A DNA stretch of 64,000 nt from DASPFV01 sp035620975. Lineage in GTDB: Bacteria; Acidobacteriota; Vicinamibacteria; Vicinamibacterales; 2-12-FULL-66-21. The notes below the pieces were generated by a model. The model was not told where the DNA came from. It worked only from the letters and a program-made list of their open reading frames with translations, and did no database searches. Below, one piece after another: positions 26,231-34,918 of this stretch. The DNA is taken from the NCBI GenBank assembly GCA_035620975.1, contig DASPFV010000322.1:5391-69390 (forward strand), in the 5' to 3' direction. How positions within the stretch are numbered: position 1 is the stretch's first letter; the number at the start of each line of letters is the position of its first letter. The translations under genes were made by a program, and so were the position numbers.

Positions 26231-28651
26231 CTACTCAGCGCGGAGCGCCACGAGCGGATCCACGCGCATCGCGCGTCGGGCGGGCAGCCAGCAGGCCGCG
26301 AGCGCGACGGCGATCAGCCCCGCGGCCATCGAGGCGAACGTCAGCGGATCGGTGGCGCTGACCCCGTACAAGAGGCTCTGGAGCGATCGGCTCAGGACGA
26401 GTGCGCCGAGCATCCCGATGCCCACGCCGGCGATGACCGGCCGGAGGTGCTGCCGGACGAGCAGCCCCATGACCTCTCGCCCTTGCGCGCCGAGCGCCAT
26501 CCGGATGCCTACTTCCTGCGTCCGCTGGCCCACCGCGTGCGCCGTGACACCATAAATCCCGACCGCCGCGAGCAGGAGGGCGATAAGGGCGAAAGCGGCG
26601 AGCAGGGTGGCCTGGAAGCGGGGTTGCCGCAGGGATTCGTGCAGTTCTCCCTTGAGAGTGCCAACCTCGAAGAGCGGCAGCTGCGGGTCCAGGGCCTGCG
26701 CTTCGCGGCGGATGCTGGGAATGATGAGCCGCGGGTCGCCGGCGGTGCGCACCACCAGCGTCTGCGTGCGCGGCGAGGCCTGCAGGGCGCACCGGTAGAC
26801 CTCCGGCCGGATGGCGCGCGTGACGTCGGCCCGGTGCACGTCCCGGATGACGCCGATCACCGTCTGCCAGGGTGCCTGCGAGTTCTCGCCACCCGGGCGG
26901 ATTCGACGGCCGATCGGATCCAGACCTGGCCATCCGGTCCGGGCCAGCGTCTCGTTGACGATCACCACCCCCGGTGCATCGGCGTGATCCTGTCCCGTGA
27001 ACTCGCGGCCGCGTACGAGGTCGATACCGAGGGCGGCGAAGAACCCGGGTGAGACGATTTCGATCGGGTACTCCACGCGCTGTTCGGGCGGCGGGCCGGG
27101 TTGTCCCTCGATGCTGAACACGCCCGAGTTCGTCACGAGCGGCTGGAGCACGCCGGTCGTGGTGGCGGCTGCTTCGACGCCCGGCAGCTGGCGCACGCGA
27201 TCGAGCAGGCGCGCGTAGAAACCGCGGACGTCGACGGGCGTCGCGTAGGACGCCGCAGGCAGGCTCAGCGTCGCCATGGCGACGCGGTCCGCGTCGAAGC
27301 CGCGCTCCAGGGCCTGCATGCGCCAGAGCGTCCGGGTGAGCAGGCCGGCCCCGGTCAGGAGCACGAACGCCAGCGCGATCTCCGCCGCCACCAGCACATG
27401 GCGCGTGCGCCGGCTCGAGACCGCCCCGCCCTGCCGCCCGCCCTCCCGCAGGTAGTCGACGACCACGGCGCGGGAGGCCTGCACCGCGGGCCACAGGCCG
27501 GCCAGGAGGGTCGACGCTGCGGCCGCCAGCAGCGTGAACCCGAGCACGCGTCCGTCGATCCCGATCCCGTCGGCGCGCGGGATCGCCTCGCCGCCGACGG
27601 CAACGAAGGACGACGTGGCCCAATACGCGAGGAGGATACCGAGCACGCTGCCGGGGAGGGCGAGGACCGCGGCCTCGGTGACGATCTGGCGAATGATGCG
27701 CGTGCGGCGGGCGCCGAGCGCCGTCCGTACCGCCAGCTCTCTGCCCCGCGCCGCGGTCCGGCCGAGCAGCAGGTTCGCGAGGTTCGCGCAGGCGATCAGA
27801 AGGACGAACCCGACCGAGCCCAGCAGCACGAGCAGTCCGCGCTCGACCTGGCCCACGAGCTGCTGATGCAGCGGCACCACGTACGCCCCGAATCCCTCGT
27901 TCGCGTCGGGGTAGGTCTGCTCGAGACGCGTCGCGATGCCGGTCATCTCGGCTTGCGCCTGTTCTGGCGAGACGCCCGCTTCGAGGCGGCCGATGACCGG
28001 CAGCCAGAAGGCACCCCTCGCCTCCCGCAGGCCCTGGCCGGGGGCCAGCGGCCGCCACAGCTCCACTCGATCCGGCCAGCGCAGCGCGGGCCGCATCACG
28101 CCAATCACTTCGTGCGGCTGGCCGTTGAGGGTGATCGTCCGGCCGACCACGTCTGGAGCCCCCCCGAACCGCCGCTGCCAGAGCCCGTGCGACAGCACGA
28201 CGACCTGGTCCCTGCCCGGCGTCTCGTGATCGGCGGTGAAGACGCGGCCGATGGCGGGTGCGACGCCCATCACGTCGAAGAAGCTGGCGGTGACCGACGC
28301 GGCGCGCAGGCGCTCCGGCTCGCCTGCGCCGGTCAGGCTCACGGCTGACGGAGAGACCGCGGCCATGTGCGCGTACGACGAGGCCTGGCTGCGCCAGTCG
28401 AGGTAGTTGGGATAGGAGGTGATGTCCTCTCTGATCCCCTGCGGCCGGTTGTCCATCCAGATCAGCGTGATGCGATCGGGGGCGGGGTACGGCAAGGGCC
28501 GGAGCAGGACGGCGTTCACGACGCTGAAGACCGCCGTGTTCACGCCGATTCCAACCGCGAAGGTGAGGATGGCTACCGCGCTGAACCCGGGAGACCGCAG
28601 CAGCATCCGAACCGCGTACCGCACGTCGCTCGAGAATCCGTAGCTCGACAT
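26231..28651 (-). CDS. ADOP-family MacB/FtsX-type ABC permease
   Basis: An 806-residue permease made of two tandem MacB units, each with a transmembrane helix, a periplasmic MacB_PCD domain and an FtsX three-helix bundle. Clear landmarks are 'GIGVNTAVFSVVNAVLLRPLPYP' split near residues 37-59, CANLANLLLGR near 295 and the repeat-half ELAVRTALGARR. The end reads 'RRAMRVDPLVALRAE', typical of ADOPs. No ATPase is adjacent; such orphan permeases are usual in Acidobacteriota. ATG 28651 is preferred because it places the first helix at the usual distance, although a longer GTG/ATG start at 28729 is open. The transported molecule is unknown. Confidence 0.9.
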   Translation of the reverse strand: MSSYGFSSDVRYAVRMLLRSPGFSAVAILTFAVGIGVNTAVFSVVNAVLLRPLPYPAPDRITLIWMDNRPQGIREDITSYPNYLDWRSQASSYAHMAAVSPSAVSLTGAGEPERLRAASVTASFFDVMGVAPAIGRVFTADHETPGRDQVVVLSHGLWQRRFGGAPDVVGRTITLNGQPHEVIGVMRPALRWPDRVELWRPLAPGQGLREARGAFWLPVIGRLEAGVSPEQAQAEMTGIATRLEQTYPDANEGFGAYVVPLHQQLVGQVERGLLVLLGSVGFVLLIACANLANLLLGRTAARGRELAVRTALGARRTRIIRQIVTEAAVLALPGSVLGILLAYWATSSFVAVGGEAIPRADGIGIDGRVLGFTLLAAAASTLLAGLWPAVQASRAVVVDYLREGGRQGGAVSSRRTRHVLVAAEIALAFVLLTGAGLLTRTLWRMQALERGFDADRVAMATLSLPAASYATPVDVRGFYARLLDRVRQLPGVEAAATTTGVLQPLVTNSGVFSIEGQPGPPPEQRVEYPIEIVSPGFFAALGIDLVRGREFTGQDHADAPGVVIVNETLARTGWPGLDPIGRRIRPGGENSQAPWQTVIGVIRDVHRADVTRAIRPEVYRCALQASPRTQTLVVRTAGDPRLIIPSIRREAQALDPQLPLFEVGTLKGELHESLRQPRFQATLLAAFALIALLLAAVGIYGVTAHAVGQRTQEVGIRMALGAQGREVMGLLVRQHLRPVIAGVGIGMLGALVLSRSLQSLLYGVSATDPLTFASMAAGLIAVALAACWLPARRAMRVDPLVALRAE

Positions 28652-28756
28652 GGTGGTTCCCCGTTCCTCCGGCCAACTATATGGACCCTCCGAGCCAGGC
28701 ACAAGACGCGAGGGACGAGCGGAGACCACCGGCTTCTCATTAAAGGCAAAATACTT

Positions 28757-28762
28757 TACAAT
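28757..28762 (+). promoter_or_regulatory. -10 hexamer close to the radical SAM start
   Basis: TACAAT ends 8 nt before the ATG at 28771 in a locally A+T-rich stretch. It predicts a leaderless or nearly leaderless transcript, and no Shine-Dalgarno is present. A weak -35 (TTCTCA, 28734-28739) lies 17 bp upstream. Confidence 0.5.
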
Positions 28763-28770
28763 GCAAAGTT

Positions 28771-30255
28771 ATGCGCCCGCTCCGCGTCAAGCTCGTGCTG
28801 CCCGCCCTGACGGAAGCGACCAGCCCCTTCTGGCGACCCATCAAGTACTCGCTGTTCCCGCCGCTCGGCCTCGCGACGCTGGCCGCGTATCTCTCGCCCG
28901 ACGACCACGCGATCATCGTCGACGAGCACGTCGAATCGCTGGACCTCTTCGATCGTCCCGACCTCGTGGTGGTTCAGGTCTACATCACGAACGCGTACCG
29001 GGCCTACCGGATCGCGGACTGGTACCGGGCGCGGGGTGTCTTCGTCGCGCTCGGCGGGCTGCACGTCACGTCGCTGCCGGCGGAGGCCGCCGCGCACGCC
29101 GATGCCATCTTCCTCGGTCCGGGCGAGCAGACCTTTCCAGCGTTCTTGAGCGACCTGCGGGCCGGATGTCCCCGTCCCGTCTACCGCTCGACCAGCGGGC
29201 GCACGCTCGAACGCGTGCCTCCGGTCCGTCGCGATCTCATCGCCCGCAGCCGCTATCTGGTCCCCAACTCGATCGTGGTCACGCGCGGGTGTCCGCAGCA
29301 CTGCGACTTCTGCTACAAGGACGCCTTCTTCGCCGGCGGGCGCTCCTTCTATACGCTGCGCGTCGACGACGCGCTCGCCGAGATCGAGCGGCTGCCGGGC
29401 CGCCATCTGTACTTCCTCGACGATCATCTCCTCGGCGACCGCCGGTTCGCGCGTGCGCTGTTCTCTGGGATGCTCGGGATGAAGCGCCTGTTCCAGGGTG
29501 CGGCCACCGTCGATTCGATCCTGCGCGACGACCTGATCGAGCGGGCTGCCGCCGCCGGGCTCCGGAGCCTGTTCGTCGGGTTCGAGACGCTGAGCGATGG
29601 CAACCTGGTGCGGAGCAACAAGCGGCAGAACCTCGGGCGCGACTACCGGGCCGTCACGGCCCGTCTTCACGCGCTGGGCATCATGATCAACGGCAGCTTC
29701 GTCTTCGGCATGGACGAGGACGACCGCGACGTGTTCGCCCGCACGGTCGACTGGGGCATCGAACACGGGCTCACCACCGCGACGTTTCATATCCAGACTC
29801 CCTACCCGGGGACGGTCCTGCACGCGCAACTGGAGGCGCAGGGGCGGATCACCACGCGCAACTGGGACCTCTACGACACGCGGCACGTCGTGTACCGGCC
29901 TGCGAAGCTGACGCCCGCGGAGCTGAAGGACGGCTACAACCGGGCCTATCGCGACTTCTACCGGTGGTCGTCCATCGCGCGGGCGCCGCTCTCCCACGGC
30001 ACCCTGAAGCACCAGGCCAAGCACTTCTTCTACGCGGCGGGCTGGAAGAAGTTCGAGAGAGCGTGGAACCTGGTCATCCGTGCGCGGCAGCTCCCGCGCA
30101 TGACCCCGATGCTCGAGGCGGTCCTCTCGCGCGTGTCGGCCGATTCCGCAGCCGGCACGGCATTGCGCGGGCCCGCGCCTGCCGCCGAGCGCAAGGCCGC
30201 AGAGGCCTGCCGTCATCGCGACAGCGCCACGCCAACCGTGCCCGTGAGGCGATAG
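28771..30255 (+). CDS. B12-binding-domain radical SAM protein
   Basis: A 494-residue protein with an N-terminal cobalamin-binding-like Rossmann domain (about 5-125) including 'PPLGLATLAAYLSPD' and 'VALGGLHVT'. A radical SAM TIM barrel follows, with the 4Fe-4S cluster motif CPQHCDFC (Cys174, Cys178, Cys181). The classical cobalamin-binding DxHxxG is not evident, so B12 binding may be lost. The last ~40 residues overlap the gene on the other strand. This branch includes BchE/HpnJ-like enzymes of lipid and cofactor modification; the substrate is unknown and no pathway genes flank it. Confidence 0.85.
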   Translation: MRPLRVKLVLPALTEATSPFWRPIKYSLFPPLGLATLAAYLSPDDHAIIVDEHVESLDLFDRPDLVVVQVYITNAYRAYRIADWYRARGVFVALGGLHVTSLPAEAAAHADAIFLGPGEQTFPAFLSDLRAGCPRPVYRSTSGRTLERVPPVRRDLIARSRYLVPNSIVVTRGCPQHCDFCYKDAFFAGGRSFYTLRVDDALAEIERLPGRHLYFLDDHLLGDRRFARALFSGMLGMKRLFQGAATVDSILRDDLIERAAAAGLRSLFVGFETLSDGNLVRSNKRQNLGRDYRAVTARLHALGIMINGSFVFGMDEDDRDVFARTVDWGIEHGLTTATFHIQTPYPGTVLHAQLEAQGRITTRNWDLYDTRHVVYRPAKLTPAELKDGYNRAYRDFYRWSSIARAPLSHGTLKHQAKHFFYAAGWKKFERAWNLVIRARQLPRMTPMLEAVLSRVSADSAAGTALRGPAPAAERKAAEACRHRDSATPTVPVRR

Positions 30256-30704
30256 TGCAGCTCCCAGCCGACGCGGAGCTCGGCCGCGACGTACACGCGC
30301 TCGGTCAGCCAGGACCTGACGCCGCCGCCCGCCGTGAACGCGCCTTCGGTGGACGACCCGAACATGTCGGCGTGCCTGAACAGCCCGCCGCCGATCACGA
30401 AGAACGGCGTGGCCCGCTGATGCGGCGGGAGCAGGTCCAATGTCAGGTTTCCGGTGAGAATCAGGTCCCGATCCTCGCCGGGGCCAATCATGTACTGCAG
30501 TTCCGGCCCGATGCTCACGCGCGGCGAGAGGGGGAACCGGACGGCCCCCCCGAAAACGGCGTGATCGATCGTCGCGTCGTCGACGAAGCCGGCGTAGCCG
30601 ACCGTGAGCTCGGCCGCGCCGGCCGGTGTGCCAGGTGGCTGAGCCATCACCGGGAAAGGAATACCAGCCAGCATCAGGAGCAGAAGGGTCGCCTGCCGAG
30701 CCAT
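30213..30704 (-). CDS. Outer-membrane beta-barrel protein
   Basis: A 163-residue exported protein with a signal peptide (1-22, ending VMAQ) and alternating beta strands such as 'AELTVGYAGF', 'RVSIGPELQYMIG' and 'VYVAAELRVGWELHYRLTGTVGV', typical of small OmpA-like or OmpW-like barrels. It ends LSR rather than with the usual aromatic residue. ATG 30704 is favoured over 30728 because AGAGAGG lies upstream of it. The 3' end overlaps the radical SAM gene by 43 bp tail-to-tail. Function unknown. Confidence 0.75.
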   Translation of the reverse strand: MARQATLLLLMLAGIPFPVMAQPPGTPAGAAELTVGYAGFVDDATIDHAVFGGAVRFPLSPRVSIGPELQYMIGPGEDRDLILTGNLTLDLLPPHQRATPFFVIGGGLFRHADMFGSSTEGAFTAGGGVRSWLTERVYVAAELRVGWELHYRLTGTVGVALSR

Positions 30705-30770
30705 GGACGTCACCTCTCTGAACGTCAATGCGCAAGGCGTGCCTGACGCGGCTCAGAGCGACAGGGCACT

Positions 30771-30776
30771 TATACT
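30771..30776 (+). promoter_or_regulatory. -10 hexamer close to the kinase start
   Basis: TATACT ends 9 nt before the ATG at 30786, so the predicted start point is 2-3 nt from the start codon. There is no Shine-Dalgarno, which fits leaderless translation. The -35 region is not recognisable. Confidence 0.5.
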
Positions 30777-30785
30777 TGTGCCGGG

Positions 30786-33425
30786 ATGGCGACCGAAGAC
30801 GACGTCACGCGCTCGGCGCAGGCGTCAACCGTCGCGGACGCGGGGACAGAAGACGAGACGGGGATGTATCCTGGCGCGTCGCTCGGACCTTACCGCCTCG
30901 TCCGCGAGATCGGCCGGGGCGGCATGGGCACCGTTTACCTGGCCGTCCGGGAGGACGACGAGTTCCGCAAGCGCGTCGCCATCAAGGTCCTCAAGCCGGG
31001 CATGGACTCGGAGGCCATCGTCCGCCGCTTCCGTCACGAGCGGCAGATCCTCGCCGGCCTCGATCACCCCTACATCGCGAACCTCCTCGACGGAGGGACC
31101 ACGCCGGAGGGCCTTCCGTACTTCGCGATGGAGTACATCGACGGCCAGCCCATCGACCGCTGGTGCGAGGCGCGCCAGCTCGACACCACCGCGCGGATCG
31201 AGCTGTTCCGCAGGGTTTGTGCGGCGGTGCAGTATGCGCACCAGAACCTGATTGTTCACCGCGACATCAAGCCCGGCAACGTGCTGGTCACCGGGGACGG
31301 CACGCCGAAGCTGCTGGATTTCGGGATTGCGAAGCTGCTGAACCCCGAGCTTGGAGAAAGCGGATCGGCCCTCACGATGGCCGGCCCGCAGATGATGACG
31401 CCCGAGTACGCCAGCCCGGAACAGGTGCGCGGCGAGCCGGTGTCGACGTCGAGCGACGTGTACTCGCTCGGCGTGCTGTTGTACGAGCTGCTGACCGGGA
31501 CGCGTCCGTACCGGATCACGAGCCGCGCACCGTCGGAAATCGCCCGGGTCGTGTGCGGTTCCGAGCCGCCGCGCCCGAGCACGGCTGTGACCGGGACCGG
31601 GCTCACGCAACGGGGAGACGACGCTCCTCGAGCCAGCGCCCCCGGCCCTCCCTCCGTCGCAACGACGCCCGAGCGGCTGCGCCGACGCCTGGCGGGCGAT
31701 CTCGACAACATCATCCTCAAGGCGCTCAGCAAGGATCCCGGGCGGCGCTACGCCTCGGTGGACCTCTTCTCGGAGGATCTCCGGCGGCACCTCACGGGCC
31801 TGCCGGTCACGGCCCGGCGGGATACGCCGGGCTACCGCGTCTCGAAATTCGTCGAGCGCAACCGGGCCGCGGTCGTTGCGGCGGGGCTCGTCCTGCTGGC
31901 GCTGATTGCCGGAATCGTCGGCACGTCCTGGCAGGCACGGGTCGCCCGCCGGGAACGGCAGCGCGCCGAGCAGCGCTTCGACGACGTGCGGGCGCTGGCG
32001 AACGCGGCGCTGTTCGAGCTGCACGACGCGATCCGCGACCTGCCCGGCTCCACGCCCGCACGTCAGCTCCTGGTCTCCCGGGGTCTCGCGTATCTGGACA
32101 AGCTGGAGGCTGATGCCGGCGATCGTCCGGATCTGCGCCGCGAGCTGGCGGCGGCCTACCTGAAGGTCGGCGATGTCCAGGGGCGCCCGCTGAACCCGAA
32201 CCTCGGCGACACCGCGGGCGCGCTGGAGAGCTACCGGAAGGCCGCGGCGATCTACGAGTCGCTCGGCGCGGCCGAGGCGGGCGATGACGGCCTGCGCCGC
32301 GAGCTGTCGACGGCGCTCGCGCGGCTCAGCGAAGCGCTCGCATCGACCGGCGACACGGCCGCGGCGCTCGCTGCGGCGCGCCGGGCGCTCGAGATCCAGC
32401 AGCAGGTCGCCTCGGCGTCGAGCGGCGACACGGCCGTGCCGGCCGACGTCAGGCGCGAGCTGGCCGCCGGCTACAGCCGTGTCGGGGATCTCCTCTCGGC
32501 GACCGGCGATACGCAGGGCGCGCTGGAGCACCGGCGTCGCGCGCTGGGCCTGATGGAGACGCTTACGGCATCGGACCCCGACGACGTGTCGAACCTGCGA
32601 CAGCTCGGGGTCGCGTACCAGAAGCTGGGTAATTCGCTCGGAAATCCAAACTATCCCAACGTTGGCGACTTCCCGGGCGCACTGCTGCAGCTCGAACGCG
32701 CGGCCGATGTCTATCGCAGGGCGGTGGCAGTCCACCCTTCGAACGCGATGTTCCGGCGCAACGCGGCGGTGGTCGACAGCAATCTGGCCGACGTGCTGCT
32801 GGCGCTGAAGCGTCCCGACGAGGCGCTCGCGAAGCAGCGGCAGGCGCTCGCCGCATTCGAATCGCTGGCGGCTGCCGACCCCACGAACGTCGCGGCCGGT
32901 AACGACGTGGCGATCAGCCTGTCCAAGATCGCCGAGATGCTCGACGGCCGGGGGCGGCCGGCGCAGGCCGTCGCCGTGTACGAACGGGCGCTCGGCATCC
33001 ACCAGCGGATGTTCGCGGCAGATCCCCGGAACGAGTCGCTCAAACTCGAAGTCGCCTCGGACTACAATCGCCTGGCGACCTCGCAGACGAAGCTCGAGCG
33101 GCGCGCCGACGCGCTCGCGAACCATACCCGGGCCGTCGAGATCAGCCGCGAGGTCCTGGCCGCCAACACCGAGAACGTGGAGCTCACCGTGGCTGTGGCG
33201 CTGGCCCTGGCGGGGCGTGGCGATGCCTACTTCCACTTCGCGCGCCACCCGCCGTCAAGGGCCACGCGGCAGGCCGACCTGGCCAGCGCCGAGCGCGACT
33301 ACGCCGAAGCCGTGGACCGGCTCGAGGGGCTCGCCCGTCGCAAGGTCATCGATGGCACGGACCTGCAGACGCTCAGCGAGGCGAAGGCGTCGCTGGCCAA
33401 GATCCGGAGCGAGAGGTCGCCGTGA
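30786..33425 (+). CDS. Membrane Ser/Thr protein kinase with TPR-type extracytoplasmic region
   Basis: An 879-residue Hanks-type kinase. The P-loop GRGGMG is at 43-48, the catalytic Lys at 67, HRD at 158-160 and DFG at 178-180; the activation segment ends TPEYASPEQ. One transmembrane segment lies at about 361-382. The remaining ~500 residues are helical repeats of TPR type (repeated 'GDTxxALxxxRRAL' patterns), probably periplasmic and likely involved in protein binding or sensing. The layout is typical of Acidobacteriota PknB-like kinases. Targets are unknown. Its stop overlaps the next start as GTGA. Confidence 0.93.
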   Translation: MATEDDVTRSAQASTVADAGTEDETGMYPGASLGPYRLVREIGRGGMGTVYLAVREDDEFRKRVAIKVLKPGMDSEAIVRRFRHERQILAGLDHPYIANLLDGGTTPEGLPYFAMEYIDGQPIDRWCEARQLDTTARIELFRRVCAAVQYAHQNLIVHRDIKPGNVLVTGDGTPKLLDFGIAKLLNPELGESGSALTMAGPQMMTPEYASPEQVRGEPVSTSSDVYSLGVLLYELLTGTRPYRITSRAPSEIARVVCGSEPPRPSTAVTGTGLTQRGDDAPRASAPGPPSVATTPERLRRRLAGDLDNIILKALSKDPGRRYASVDLFSEDLRRHLTGLPVTARRDTPGYRVSKFVERNRAAVVAAGLVLLALIAGIVGTSWQARVARRERQRAEQRFDDVRALANAALFELHDAIRDLPGSTPARQLLVSRGLAYLDKLEADAGDRPDLRRELAAAYLKVGDVQGRPLNPNLGDTAGALESYRKAAAIYESLGAAEAGDDGLRRELSTALARLSEALASTGDTAAALAAARRALEIQQQVASASSGDTAVPADVRRELAAGYSRVGDLLSATGDTQGALEHRRRALGLMETLTASDPDDVSNLRQLGVAYQKLGNSLGNPNYPNVGDFPGALLQLERAADVYRRAVAVHPSNAMFRRNAAVVDSNLADVLLALKRPDEALAKQRQALAAFESLAAADPTNVAAGNDVAISLSKIAEMLDGRGRPAQAVAVYERALGIHQRMFAADPRNESLKLEVASDYNRLATSQTKLERRADALANHTRAVEISREVLAANTENVELTVAVALALAGRGDAYFHFARHPPSRATRQADLASAERDYAEAVDRLEGLARRKVIDGTDLQTLSEAKASLAKIRSERSP

Positions 33426-33847
33426 CCCACGACGAGATCGTCGAGTTCTTCAACCGCCAGCAGGAATACTGGCGGACGCGCGACGCCGAAGGCCTGGCGC
33501 GCGGTCACGCGCCCGACGGCGTGATCATCAGCCCGATCTTCCGGACCGTGACGGGCGCCTCGGCCATCCTGTCGTCGTATCGATCGCTCTTCGAGATTTT
33601 CCCCGACTGGGACTACCGGGCGGAGGATCTGCTCATCGACGGCGATCGCGCCGCCGAGCCCTTCCACGCCACGGCCACTCACGTGGGCGAGTTCATGGGC
33701 TTCCAGGGCCACGGCCGGAAGTTCGAGATTCAGGGTGTGCGCCTGTTCGAAATGCACGGAGGCCGCATCGCGCACGAGCGGCGCTATTACGACTTCACGG
33801 GCCTGCTGATCCAGCTCGGGGTGCTCAAGAGCAAGCCCATGGCTTAG
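33422..33847 (+). CDS. SnoaL-like NTF2-fold protein
   Basis: A 141-residue protein of the NTF2/SnoaL superfamily. Helical N-terminus 'IVEFFNRQQEYWRTRDAEGL', the central strand 'DWDYRAEDLLIDGDRAA' and the C-terminal 'FEIQGVRLFEMHGGRIAHERRYYD' are typical of polyketide-cyclase-like or small-molecule-binding members. It starts at GTG 33422, overlapping the kinase TGA as GTGA, so translation is coupled to the kinase. Whether it binds a ligand or acts as an enzyme is not clear. Confidence 0.8.
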   Translation: MTHDEIVEFFNRQQEYWRTRDAEGLARGHAPDGVIISPIFRTVTGASAILSSYRSLFEIFPDWDYRAEDLLIDGDRAAEPFHATATHVGEFMGFQGHGRKFEIQGVRLFEMHGGRIAHERRYYDFTGLLIQLGVLKSKPMA

Positions 33848-34119
33848 CAGACTCCTGAGAAGCGCACCCTGCCTGGCTTCGCGGCAGCTCGACTCACCGC
33901 GCCACCCTTTCCGTTTTTTCCCAGTTCCCTGCAGGATGCGTTCTCCAGCATTCAATGGGGCCTCAGCTGGTAAGCCCAAGGCTGAGCTGACACTGCCGGC
34001 ACATTCCACGCGGGGCCACCGCGTGAGGTCCGCCCCCGACCTGTACGGTTGGCCGGCGGCGAGCGTTATACAGGATCAGTCAGGCGCCCATCCTGTCCGT
34101 GCCCCGGACGGAGGCAGCC

Positions 34120-34890
34120 GTGAACGCCAAGAACACCTCGGTCTGGCTCGCGTCAGCGCTCGCGGTCACGGCAGCGGCATGGGGCTGCGATGAGCGGCCG
34201 AAGGGGCTCCTGCGCTTCTCCGGCGCGCCCACCCCTGTGCCCCCCGAGGGCGTGCTGACCCATCTGGTCATCGGCGGACCGTCGAGCGTACCGCCCGAAG
34301 AGACGGCCCAGTTCACGGTGACCGCCCACTACGCGGACGCGACGACGCGAGACGTGTCGGGCGAGGCGGTCTCGCGCAGTTCCGACAGCTCGGTGCTGTC
34401 GCTGTCCACGACTGGTGTGGCAACGGCGCTCGAGTGTGGCGAGGTGACGATCGGGGCTTCATTCGAGAGCCGAACCGCGACGAAGCCTGAAGTCAAGTTT
34501 CTGCCTGCCGGCACGTTCCGCCTGGGCGGCACCGTCAGGGACGCGGGGCTAATCCTCCCGAACGCACGAGTTTCCGTCGTCAGCGGCAGCGGAACGGGGC
34601 TGAGCACGATCGCCGCCGAGGGCCAGTACCGGTTGTACGGCGTTGCCGGGGATGTCCAGATCCGGGCGTCGCGGGAGGGCTACCAGGACGCTGTCAGGCA
34701 CATGCGTGTCGTAGCCGACCGGCAGTTCCTCGATTTCGAGACTGACGCTGGTCTTTCCGCCGCGGGCGACCGCCGCGCCGGCTCGTTCAACGGACTCATT
34801 CAGACGATGGACTCGAGTTTCCGCCGGGTGGTTTCGTGCCGGTCGCCGGATCACCGGTTCGAGCTGACGCGCGCGGCGAGCGTTCCTTGA
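34120..34890 (+). CDS. Ig-like lipoprotein, internally shortened paralogue
   Basis: A 256-residue probable lipoprotein (hydrophobic start, 'AAAWGC' lipobox-like site) with a BIG2-like Ig domain around 'VPPEETAQFTVTAHYADATTRDVS'. A carboxypeptidase-regulatory-like domain follows ('GTFRLGGTVRDAGLILPNARVSV'). It aligns along its length with the next gene but lacks about 100 residues before the shared C-terminal 'VVSCRSPDHRFELTR' segment. GTG 34120 is chosen because GGAGG lies 6 nt upstream; an upstream GTG at 34099 would add a few residues. It may be surface-exposed. Function unknown. Confidence 0.72.
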   Translation: MNAKNTSVWLASALAVTAAAWGCDERPKGLLRFSGAPTPVPPEGVLTHLVIGGPSSVPPEETAQFTVTAHYADATTRDVSGEAVSRSSDSSVLSLSTTGVATALECGEVTIGASFESRTATKPEVKFLPAGTFRLGGTVRDAGLILPNARVSVVSGSGTGLSTIAAEGQYRLYGVAGDVQIRASREGYQDAVRHMRVVADRQFLDFETDAGLSAAGDRRAGSFNGLIQTMDSSFRRVVSCRSPDHRFELTRAASVP

Positions 34891-34918
34891 TGCCGGGCTC
34901 AACACGAGAGGTGCGCCA

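Noticed and set aside
30825..33248. An 807-codon open frame on the minus strand
   Set aside because: It is the antisense shadow of the Ser/Thr kinase gene, which has complete kinase motifs; the minus frame has none.
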